From: Mesaphorura yosii
Lineage: Eukaryota; Arthropoda; Collembola; Poduromorpha; Tullbergiidae
Assembly: GCA_009869945.1 (NCBI GenBank)
Contig: WIXG01000174.1
Span: forward strand, 1-64,000
Length of the DNA: 64,000 nucleotides
Direction of reading: 5' to 3'
Part shown: positions 11,798-23,390 of the stretch, piece after piece
Layout: each line of letters opens with the position of its first letter
How positions within the stretch are numbered: position 1 is the first letter of the stretch
Made by a program: the position numbers and the translations under genes
Notes under the pieces: model-generated
What the model was told of the DNA's origin: nothing
Seen by the model: the letters and a program-made list of their open reading frames with translations, nothing else
Database searches by the model: none

Positions 11798-13001
11798 TTA
11801 ATGGTGACTGGGGTCAGGGAACGGCGAGTGCTGGTGCGGCTGCGCATGAGGGCTGGGGCTGAGGCTGAGATCGAAACCGTTGTAGCACCGGGCATTGGGA
11901 CGAAGGGACCATGGTCGCCACATCATGTCATTCTCGCTGGGTTTGAACTTGGCGAGGTTGACGGGCTCCGGCTCCGGTTCGGACACGGACACGGGAGAAT
12001 GGTCGCAATTGATGGTGAGCTCCAGCTTCACGGGAGGGTCAGGGTCGGGACCGGCATCGGGTGGTGCCATGAGGAGATTTGGCGGAGGAGTATCAACGGC
12101 CATCAAGTGACTGGTAAGTTGCTGGCTCAGTGTGAAATGCCCATTTGATTCCAGGTAATGCTTCACTGTGTTTGCACATTCCTGAAACAGAGAGTCAAAT
12201 ATACCTCCAGCTCATGCATTATACAGAAGTCAAGTAGCGAAGTAGATTACATTAAACCCAGCTTTCCATTTGTGGGCGTGCGCCTCATGAACATCGCAGA
12301 CTTCTCGCAGATATTTCACGGTCATTTCCAGAATGTCCGCTTTCTCCAGCTTTGCCGCCGCGCCCTTCTTCAGGTCCTGTGGATACGTGCATTGCATTAA
12401 TCCAGTATGGTGTCAAGGTCAAGTGCTAAAAATCGTGCGCGTATTACGTGCATTGACGCATCACGGCACCACGCACGGCTGGAGTGCATACCTGATTAGG
12501 GAGGATAATTAACCGCTCCAGCTCCAATAGGCTCTTGTTAATTCGCGCACGGCGTCGCTTCTCCATCAGCGGTTTATTGTTGGTCTAATTAAAAGAACGC
12601 GATTTTAGATTAGTTTTACCACAAACCACAATCCAAATCCAATTCCCATTGTTCGCACTTCATATTCTCCAAAGTGCACGACGACGAATCCACGCATCGC
12701 ATTTGAACTTTACCTTTTTGATGCCTCCACCAGCGCCCATGATATTGTTCAGGTTGCTCGCCGAATCCAGAACCGACATGGACATGGGAGGGCTGCCGTG
12801 GTCATGACCATGGTTCATGCCTCGAGTGATTTGTCCAAAAAGTATTGAATGCGTGTGGCCGCCGTGGCTGTCAATGCTGCTATTACTACTGCTGCTTCCG
12901 CCGCCACCGCCATGTCCATTGTTATTGTTGTTTGCACTCATACTTGTACTGGTACAACTTTGTTGATGCTGCGAAGACACTTGTCTGGCACCAGCAGTCA
13001 T
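11798..13001 (-). CDS. Hes/hairy-family bHLH-Orange repressor with an internal WRPW
   Basis: This is a hairy/Enhancer-of-split class transcriptional repressor, 296 residues in four exons (13001-12714, 12584-12492, 12376-12251, 12181-11798; all phase 0). Residues 1-90 are low complexity (poly-Asn, poly-Gly, Ser and His runs). The basic region KPLMEKRRRARINKSL carries the family's proline, and helix 2 contains KLEKADILEMTVKYL. An Orange domain follows (KAGFN plus ECANTVKHYLES, joined across the last intron). The Groucho/TLE-recruiting tetrapeptide WRPW lies at residues 257-260 (11909-11920) but is not terminal: the frame continues 36 residues (SLRPNARCYNGF to SPFPDPSHH) before TAA. The exact Hes subclass is unclear; E(spl), deadpan-like and HES6-like members are all possible. 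Such genes are typically Notch targets. Confidence 0.92.
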
Positions 13002-15279
13002 TTTCTGGAGTGTACACTTTAGATTTTTAAACTACTTCAATCACAACAGCAGTAGTCGGACGAGTCAAGTCAAGCCAGACCAAGCCGAGCCGGAGCACTG
13101 CACAGAAGCACATTGCCAGAGTGGATTTCCAGGAACGGAAAAGTATTGATTGTCTCCACTGCAATCTAAATTCCAAGCACTCGCTCGGCTCTCACTCTCC
13201 GCTACGCTTGTGTCTTGAGTCCCGTCTAGCGTGGAGCGACTGACGAACGAGATGCGTGCGTGCGAGCACGGGACACAACAGTGGAAACTTTTACGTATTG
13301 ATTCTCGAATTACTCGAAGCGAGAGCGACGCGACGTATGCGAAACGCGATCACTCGAGAAGCGGTAGCACACTGCATGGAAACGCAGGCAGGCAGGCACG
13401 GCACACGACGAGCACAAACACTTGTTCAATTGCTTGGCACTCAATTGAAACTAAAATTTGTGTACGTGCCGTCAGTTTGCGTTTGCTGCCTGCACTGGTC
13501 ATGGAACGAGGCGAGATGAATAATGGATTAAATTTGAATGGGACACGGGAACAGGACTCAAAGTCGAACTCGAATACGAATACGAATTCATTGGAATACT
13601 AAATCTCATCGTCGTCTTGAGTCTTGAGTCTTGACTTGGACTTGGACGTGACGGTGCCTCGCTTCGAGAAGAGCGACTAAACTCATGATCACCGCGGCAC
13701 GGCACTCAGCTCGCTCACACTGGCACTTGTTTAATAACTTCACAAGCAGGCAGGCAGGTCGTTCCGTATTAACCCGTATAGGCAGAACATTCTTCCTCGT
13801 ATTCGCGTTCGCACGTACGCGGCCTGGCCTGAGATTAAGGCTTCCACGCGTATGAGCTCTGCCAGCGCAGCACGAGCAGAAGCAGCACAGGTTTAGAGAT
13901 TTTCCACTTCTGTCAAGCCGTCGCGTGCGTGGCGTGGCCGTGGCTTGGAGGCACGGCAGGCAGGCAAGCCAGGCATTGTAATAACAGATTTCGTAATTCG
14001 TAATATAATATGATTGGGCAACATTCGGTATTACATGGCCAGGCCAGACCACTCCGATATGATTCATATCACGGTTGGCAGCGCATACAAGAACAAGTGC
14101 AAGTGTTTTCTCATAACTCCAAGTCCAACTCGTGCCTGTGCTGGTGCTCAAATGTGAGCGCGAGGCACGGACGCGAGTTTCTAATGAGGACGGGGTACGT
14201 GAGATCGAGATTTGTAAAATTATACTGCGTATGAAATTAACCAACACCTCGACTGGCAAACACCAGCACCACCAGGCCACACGTGCAATGGAATGGAGAG
14301 GAATACATGAATACCAAATTACTTGGAAACCCACCCAAATCTACTTAATCACAACAAACGCTGCTAACGCTAACGCAGGCGGTGGCAGCGTTAACGCAGA
14401 GCAAGGCTACTTTTGTTTTCTGTCGCTGTACCCGCGTTCATGTGCACGGGTACACGCGTTCGTGTGCGGTGTACCCAGTCCCAGTCCCAAGCCGTCGTCG
14501 TCGTCCTGATTGTGCCGTGCGCTCGTGGCTGTGGCGGTGGCTCGTGTGTGTGCTCGCTCGAGAAAAGTACAACGCACGTTCCTCTTCGCCTCGACTTGAA
14601 TAACAAAAAGGATTGACCTTATATTTTTTGTGCCTGGCACGTGGACTGATGTTTCTGTTATGCACATGCTGTTATCGCGTTCGTGTACGCGTATGCTCTC
14701 TTGCTCTTATTTACCTCTTTTGCGATTGCCGTTTCGTTTCATGGTTAGCGTGAAAATGAAAGCACACGTGCCGGAGTTCTAATCACACATCCTTCAACAC
14801 ATGCCGCTGCTTGTGAGGTACAAACTTTTGGAGTTATTGCTGCCGTACAGCGTTTAAGCGTTTTAGTCCCATCGCATCGGCATTGTAATCAGTTGTCAGG
14901 TATTACCACTAATTCATTATAGTGACGAGCGTGACAGATCTTGAACTAAGCGATCCGTGCTCAAATTGTGAGCGATGCTGTACATTGTGTTTGCCTCCGA
15001 CTTTGAGTTTCATCAAACATGTGATGTAATTTATTATTAATGTTTCGTGAATGACTCCAGGCGAGTTACAATAAATAACATTAACGACTAATTAAATCTA
15101 ATTTCACAAAACAAGTATCAATTCAGCTTACTGTTTTGCATTTTGCATGCGTGAACTATGCTGGCGCTGACACTGATGTACTCATGCATGCATGCTTCAC
15201 TTCATATCACAAAAATATAGTTTACGTTTAGAATCTTGTACTAAACTTGCGCTTTCATCGTTTTCGCTGTGCATGTGCT
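13002..15279. other. Upstream region of the Hes gene and 3' flank of OPA1
   Basis: No supported exon. The tract is rich in short reiterations: the 7-mer TCTTGAG/TCTTGAC repeated near 13613-13640, CGAATA repeats near 13570, GGCAGGCAGG runs near 13388, 13746 and 13957, and a GTCGTC run near 14492. It should include the Hes promoter just above 13001. I found no convincing Su(H) cluster by eye. Confidence 0.4.
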
Positions 15280-18200
15280 TCATTTTTCCTTATTCAGGGC
15301 TTGAATAAATTCTTCCAACTTTTCTTGAATTTGGCGTACTCGTTCTGAAAAATTACGGAAAAACACCCGACACTTTAATAATAATCCAATGCGAAATCAG
15401 CACGACTTCCGTTCCGACTTCTGCCTTTGCGCCGGCAACAGATGCATGCAGATGTTACCAGCATAAGCGGCGAAAAGTAGGCTGGAAGTGGAAGTTGGAA
15501 CTTACTCAAGTCTTCGGCTAGTTCGACTCTTTTCCCAGTCAAGAGTTGAGTTTTCTTTTCTTTGTCTTGGCTGTAGTCTTCAAGAACTTGCTTGATTTCT
15601 TTTTGAAGTCTGCTCGCTAAAATGAGAACATGATTTTATTAAAAAACTTTGCAGAAACTTTTAAAAGTTAAGAGGTGAATAATTAGCTGTGTAATTTACC
15701 TTCCCTATTTACAACTTGTTGCCGTAAGGCGTTTGAAGTAACTTTCAGCATTTGCTGAATCCTCCAAAATAGGACAACCTCATTACAGTCCAACTAGAAA
15801 CAAATTTTCGGAATTTACTTAGCAAAATTATGCCGTTACGAGTCATGTTTTGTACATGTTGTATTGTGCTAAATGTACCTCTCCTTCTACGCCTCGCTGA
15901 TACATCCAAAATCCTTTTCTGCACTCAAATGTTTTACCCAACGATCTGTTCAAGAAATGCTTTCGATACACCGCGAACCACGTATCGCGAATAGCTTCGG
16001 CATCTACTTTGTACTTCTTGTTCTCAAGATTCTTTCGAACCATTGTTTGCTCTTCGGGTGAAAGAGTGAAAGAATGATTCTGCAAAGAGCAATTGAGAAA
16101 AATGTTATTTTCCTATCATCAAATATTCACGAGTATTCTCATCCATTCGACTCACTGGATCGCTCAGAAGGATTTGATCTAATTCCGTCTTAATCATGGA
16201 CCTCGTGTACTGACTGTCTGTTGCGTACTTCCATCGTATCCACCGTTCCCACGCTCCGGGTCCTACCATTTGCCGAAGTAGGGTTTCTGAAACCTTTAAC
16301 TTGGCCCGTATGCACTCCTCAAGAAACTTGACGGCAGAGTCCCATTGGTATTTGTCGTGAACATTTCTGTCTTCTAGTGTGTTCAATTGAATTACGCGCA
16401 GCACTTCAGGAGCCTGAATTGAGAATACAAAAGATAAAACTTGGCATCTGCAGTAGCTCATAAGCTTATCTTTTTGTATCAACCTTAACCTCCCACTGAT
16501 GTCTTTTCATAGCCTCTTCAGCTACGCTGGCCTTCATTTGATCGAATATGGAATCGTGATTCTTGGACGTTCTCGCCTTTTCCAGAAACGCTTCAAACTT
16601 GTCCTTGAGCACTTCCCATCCAATTTGAACCGATTTGGACGGAAGCTGATCTTCAGCCCATTGCTTTAGTCGAATGTCCACAGTCGTATTGAACGTCGCT
16701 GTAAAAATCAATATCAAATCAACATTAAAGTACCGAAAAATATATACCAGTTGATTAACATATCTTTAGTGTGCTTATTTTTGCTGATCTGCTTACATGA
16801 TGATCCACTCATGGCGGCTGGCAGGTATATGTTTTCAAAAACATAGGAGTTCACCCGCTCCCATAGCTTATCATTAAGACTAGATTCCCATTCTTTTGCG
16901 CTGACTTGACTCAAGTTGATGGTTTCGTCTAAAATTTCGCCTCTTGCTTTGTCGAAGAGTTCATCACGATCTAACTCACGTAATCTGCAAGTGCAAGCAA
17001 CAAGTCAGTTTGAGATATTTGAGAAAGCAGTCACCGTCGATCTAATTAGGCCATACCTTGGGAAATTATTTTTCCATTCAGTTTCTAGATTAAAGCGCGT
17101 TGCTTTGAAAGTATCGGCTTGCTGTTCAACAGTTTCCCGAACCATCTTCCAAAAGCACTCACTGACGGCGAAACTCAAGTTCTTTGTCGTAACACTTGTT
17201 GAATTCATTGCTTTGAATAACTTGCTGCTCTTGAAAAATTTTTCCTCATATTCACGAATTTGCTGAATACTGTCGTTCGTGTTCCCTCTTCCCGTGACCA
17301 CCGCAAAATATCCCAAAGCCTTCATTGGGAACAGTCGCCCAGTTAATATTTTCTGAATCTGAATGAACAACAGAAGTGAACGTTGCAAGGGATGAATAAC
17401 AAAAGTCAAAATTAAGCTAATTCAAGCTGGTCTCAACCCTTTGAGGATCAATCAAGCTGGTTTCTGCAAGATCAACTTTGGTTAACACAAAAATGGTTCG
17501 CTTTCCTTGAGGGTCCATTTGCGACACAAGGTCTGTAGACAGTAGATTAAAACAACCTGATTTGTAAATTTCTATCAAAGCCAGATATACCAGCGACCTT
17601 TTACCTGTGACATTGCTTCTTTCAGCATCAACACTTCCGTCTTGGATGCAGAGTATTATGGCATTTGGATTGGACATATACTGGCGCGACATCTGAATTA
17701 TGGCATCTTTTGTGTCGTCCGCCATTTCAATTGTTTGAGTCTACGTAAAAAATGATTCTCTTATAGCAAAGATTATAGAAACTTTCAGTTCACTCGCCGC
17801 CCGTAAAAGTATGTAAAAACTTACGCTAATTACTCCAGGTAGGTCCACCAACACCATCCGACTCAAACCAGGCCCTTTCACGGACATTGATATTACATCA
17901 GTACTTACAGTCTTCCCGTTTTTGACACTGTTCTTCATTCTAAGTTCAATTTCTCTCCGCAATAATTCAAGGTCTTGCTCTTTAGACAGGTCAAATTCTC
18001 TCGTCGAATCTTTGAACTGTGCAATGTGATATGGTCCTTCCGATAAGGTAACCTTCACTGGGGCTCGGGTCATCTAGTAGAAGCCATTTTGCGGTTTAAC
18101 ATCACAGACTTAACAACGCCAACAACCAACCAAAGACTCAAGTTACCATTTCTCCGGCTCCTCTGAAACGTAAAAAATATGGTTATATGATGGGATTACT

Positions 18201-19544
18201 TTACAATGAAAACTATATACTGCTCGGACCACGTCATACCTTGGAAATATGCGGGCTTGTGCAATCATCTCAAGGACACTTGTTTTGCCGCTGGATTGAT
18301 CTCCAACTACTACGACTCGAGGCAAATTATCTTGCGATTTGTATCCAAATTCCGTTAACTCATCTAACACTTCGCTGTACATGTCAATTAGTGATCTCTG
18401 CGAAATCAATTCGCATTGGAAATTAGATTAACTTGGGAACTCGATGCCGCATGATTATATGAATCCTTACCCTGCCCCTTCGAACTCCGTCCTCCTTGTT
18501 TAATTTCAGCAGTAGTTGTTTGCGGAGCTCCTTGTTCTCCTTTTCAAGTTTTTCTAATTCCTTTTGATACTTAAGTTGTATTTTAATCAGTTCGTCTTGA
18601 AGAGACTCGACTCGAACATTTGCAGATTCTATCAAAGCAAAAGCACATGTTGAACACATGAACTCCAGGAAAATTCACATTGCAAAAGATTGCACTCTTA
18701 CCTAATTTCTGATCTTGTGGCGATTTCGGACTTTTCCCAAAGCCTAGAAAGGATGCTGTCGACTGCTGTTGGGGCTGAGTTTGGAAAGCTTCTCCTCCCT
18801 CTAAATATGCATACATACCTAAGGATTAGAATTTAATTTTAAGGGGACTCTCTAATAGACAACGCAGTTAAAATAATACCAATAAAACATTCTTAAGTTA
18901 AAAATTAAGTCACCTGCGTCAGTAATATGATCTATCAGTCTAGGTGCGTCTAAAAATTCTACAAACCAAACATAGCGGAAACTATTAATTTAAGCGAAAA
19001 CGAACGTCTTGTGCCGTTGCAAAATTCACTTACTTTTTTCTGACTCTGCAGAGTCAGCAGTAGCCTTCAGAGCACTATCCAATCTCTTATCAAACCAGTC
19101 TCTAAATGAGTCGTAATTTTCTTTAGACAATTCCTTCAGCCTTGGATCTATCTCGTATGAAAGAACTTTATTCTTTAACTCCACTGCATTTTTCTGCCAA
19201 GAATCAAGTTTTTCCGGAGGAGGAAGCAAATTTTCTAGCCATGTCATGTCCGGAAGTGATTCCTTCCATTGTTGGTAAGACTGTCAAGATACACAGAATA
19301 AATGCTTGTGCATTCGGCCTTGACCTTGACGAATAAACATTATCATCACGATTACCTTGTGCAATCCATAACCTCCCGCGACGGATCCTCCAAGTATGAG
19401 ATACCTTAGTTTCAACATGTTCTGGGCAATTCTTGCCACCAGCATTCCAAAGGCTCGGTTGTGCTGGAAGGAGGCTTGATGACTAGGTGATATCACGACT
19501 AGTAACTTCCGCCTTCCCTGATAAGTCCTGCCCAGTGTCGCCAT
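15280..19544 (-). CDS. Opa1: OPA1, mitochondrial inner-membrane dynamin-like GTPase
   Basis: This is the large GTPase that fuses mitochondrial inner membranes and shapes cristae. The start ATG at 19544 opens a basic, hydroxylated N-terminus followed by the membrane-anchor segment [17 protein letters not shown]. Next comes [20 protein letters not shown], then a coiled coil (about 18460-18620) before the dynamin G domain. G1 [22 protein letters not shown] lies near 18330. A 16-nt microexon follows, then [21 protein letters not shown]3 VDLPGVI and G4 TKVD. The middle domain includes [18 protein letters not shown] and [21 protein letters not shown]. The C-terminal coiled-coil GED-like end has [20 protein letters not shown] and finishes at NKEK. 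Mutual agreement of more than a dozen exons with the family leaves little doubt. The gene is complete. Confidence 0.97.
18148..18163 (-). other. Opa1: 16-nt microexon of OPA1
   Basis: The exon is flanked by acceptor GTTTCAG and donor GTAACT. It supplies one base to finish an Arg codon and then GGA GCC GGA GAA ATG, giving R-GAGEM before the next exon's MTRAPVKV. The family has GSGEMMTRSPVKV at this point, so the microexon is needed for an intact GTPase domain. Both junction phases fit. Confidence 0.8.
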
Positions 19545-19992
19545 TATGAATTGGTGTTCACTAAATCACTGACTAATAAAAAAAATGGAGAAGCAATAAT
19601 TGTCGTCATGAACCACCTCACTTTTTGGCATTCTGCGGTTTAAATACGTAAGTCACGCGTCCTCATTTCTTCGGCTTTCTCTGGATTTTTCAGTTCTACC
19701 CCAATTTAAGCTTCCGGTTAGCCAAGGCTATGAATTTAACGAGTTATTCAACGCACGTTAACTGTTGCATAATCACAATCACGCAGTTTGAATTTCTTGA
19801 CTCCCTTGTCAAATGCTCACGAGTGTTGATGGTAATATGCAAGGATTGAGGTTCTTCCCAACGGCCCGCATCCACCGCTTCAACAACAAAGATGATTTGA
19901 TGGATCGAGAAAGATGAAAGACGGTCTCGGATCAATAATGACAAGTTTAAACGAAACACAACTAACAGTCGTCTCTTTATTCCGCATTCCCA

Positions 19993-21110
19993 TCACAGTG
20001 GACAGCTTCCGGAACTTGTTGCATAATTGAACATCTCGTACAAGTCATTCTGATGCGGTGGCTGAATTTTAAGGCCTTTACTAATTAAGTCCGAATAGTA
20101 CTCTTGAATCTCGCCCTGAGGATTCGGCATATCGAAATTATCCCAGTAGCTGAAGCCCATGCCGTACACGGGATTCGGTTTGTAGAAGAACCAGTCAATG
20201 TCTTCGACATACTTTGTCCGTGGAGGCTTCGGTTTCTCGTGTCGACAGTGAACCGCGTACCAGAAGATCATCCAGAGAAAGAAGCCTTTCATGGCGGTCA
20301 TTGTTTCGTAGATGGGCAGAAACCAATCCATTTGGTAGTGGAACAAATTCGAGTCGTCACAGTATTCAGATTCTGCTCGCATAAATTTGTAGCAGGAACT
20401 CTCTCCAGACGGTGTTACTTCGTTGAGAATTGCGTAAATGTAGTAAATGTGAGCTGCCATGAGGGACGCTGTGAGTAACTTCACAATCAGCCAGGTGATG
20501 AATGGCCAAAGTGGCTGCCGCCTCTAAATTCGAACCAGATTGCGAGTGAGTTTGGGTGGTGAAGCTTTTGCCGGCAGCACATACCTTCGTAACTTGAAAT
20601 AGCAATAAAATATCGACGAGTGGACACATCAGGCAGTGAATTATCAGTGCAGCACCTGGACACGACGCGAGACTGATTAATCCGATTAAAATTCTAGCCA
20701 GTGACCGCGTCGAGAGCAACTTACGTGAAACTATGTAATATGTCGATCTGTACGAACTCTCCGCATCCGTATGAATAATTATCATGGCGGTAAACGGTCC
20801 AACGAGTACGGAAAGCTGTGCAAGACAATAATCGCATTAACGTGGTCATTTTTTAAGGAGCATCGCACACTAAAATCAATATTCTTACAATCAGTCCCAG
20901 AATCGGCGGTATCCTCACCGCATCTCTGTTCTCCATCTCCCAGAAAAACAAGTCCAGTGGCTGGATCGCTGTTATCCTTATTGGAAATAGTTTATCCTTT
21001 GGTTTCTTGTAATTCTGGACGTTATTCATGGGACCAAACGTGATTTCCTCTTCCGTCTTGTACGAGTTCTCAATTGCTCGAACATAGTCCATAGAATCTC
21101 TTACAATCAT
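19993..21110 (-). CDS. Tetraspan-like membrane protein, family not identified
   Basis: 304 residues in four exons (21110-20889, 20815-20725, 20655-20585, 20523-19993), with consistent phases. A hydrophilic N-terminus of about 65 residues is followed by hydrophobic segments: PPILGLILSVLVGPFTAMII, then a short loop and AALIIHCLMCPLVDILLLF, then PFITWLIVKLLTASLMAAHI, and after a loop with several acidic and Cys residues GFFLWMIFWYAV. The C-terminal 90 residues are Pro/Tyr/Asp-rich (for example YVEDIDWFFYKPNPVYGMGF). This four-pass layout recalls arthropod septate-junction tetraspan families such as pasiflora/fire exit, but I cannot confirm homology. It lies between OPA1 and the divergent Rac gene. 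Confidence 0.8.
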
Positions 21111-22715
<1,605 letters not shown>

Positions 22716-22811
22716 TCGATGCGCCTGCGTCTGTGCGGTGCGAAATCGAAAACCCGCCTTATAACGCAAGTTTATTGACTTAATTGAAACAATTTTCTCC
22801 GAAGACAATGA

Positions 22812-22903
22812 AATTGTTCCCAGAGAATTGTTATTGGGCATAATGTTTCCAGACAATTGTTTCCATAGAATTGTTCCCAGAGAATTGTTTCCAGACAATT
22901 GTT
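22812..22903. repeat. Compound A-B-A-B short repeat in the Rac 3' region
   Basis: A 21-bp unit, AATTGTTCCCAGAGAATTGT plus T, occurs identically at 22812-22832 and 22869-22889. Each copy is followed by GTTTCCAGACAATTGTT (22845-22861 and 22887-22903). Each B unit contains the palindrome ACAATTGT. The array lies about 100 bp past the Rac stop. Confidence 0.8.
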
Positions 22904-23157
22904 CCAGGTAAATGCCTCAGATGATCAAAGTAATTCAGACAGATTCACTTTAATGGTGTCATTCATTTTACTGATTAAAAACTGTCATTCATCTCCTTGT
23001 CAATTCGGTTTCTTTTTTTAACCTCATCAAGTCAACCTTGTATCAATAATTCTTTTCTCTAATTCCTAAACCAAGTGCTTAAATACTAAATACTGACTGT
23101 ACAGTTAACTTCAAACTAAAACTCGCCTAATTATTGCTACTGTTCCTGTATGGCACA

Positions 23158-23168
23158 AATAAAATAAA
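23158..23168 (+). terminator. Overlapping polyadenylation signals after Rac
   Basis: Two overlapping AATAAA hexamers at 23158-23163 and 23163-23168, about 440 bp after the Rac stop, are the best + strand poly(A) candidates here. No cleavage-site evidence is available. Confidence 0.35.
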
Positions 23169-23390
23169 ACGCTTTCTATACTCGAATTCCACGGTTCTCT
23201 AATGTTAAGTTCCATTCCATTAATTGAATTTAAACAATCTCATTGTGTGCCTAACTAAGTCAAGGTTGCTTGAACGTTCGCGTGTATCGTACAAATGACT
23301 AATTAATGCATGCTGCTAGTCGCTGGTGTGCGTTGCTGAAGAATTTACTGACGGCAGCTGAGGCGGAGGCGGAAGTCTTCAATTCCAGTT

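Larger units (their letters stand above)
22716..23390. other. Overlapping 3' UTR region of Rac and Wnt4
   Basis: The genes are convergent. The interval holds a compound short repeat (22812-22903, listed separately) and the AATAAA signals at 23158-23168. No other coding feature is seen. Confidence 0.45.

Noticed and set aside
11729-12148. 139-codon + strand frame overlapping the last Hes exon
   Set aside because: It is the antisense shadow of the GC-rich Hes exon, which has clear family homology on the other strand.
13606-14334. 242-codon open frame (minus) upstream of the Hes gene
   Set aside because: No family resemblance. It overlaps simple-repeat-rich DNA and has competing frames on the other strand, so it is probably chance.
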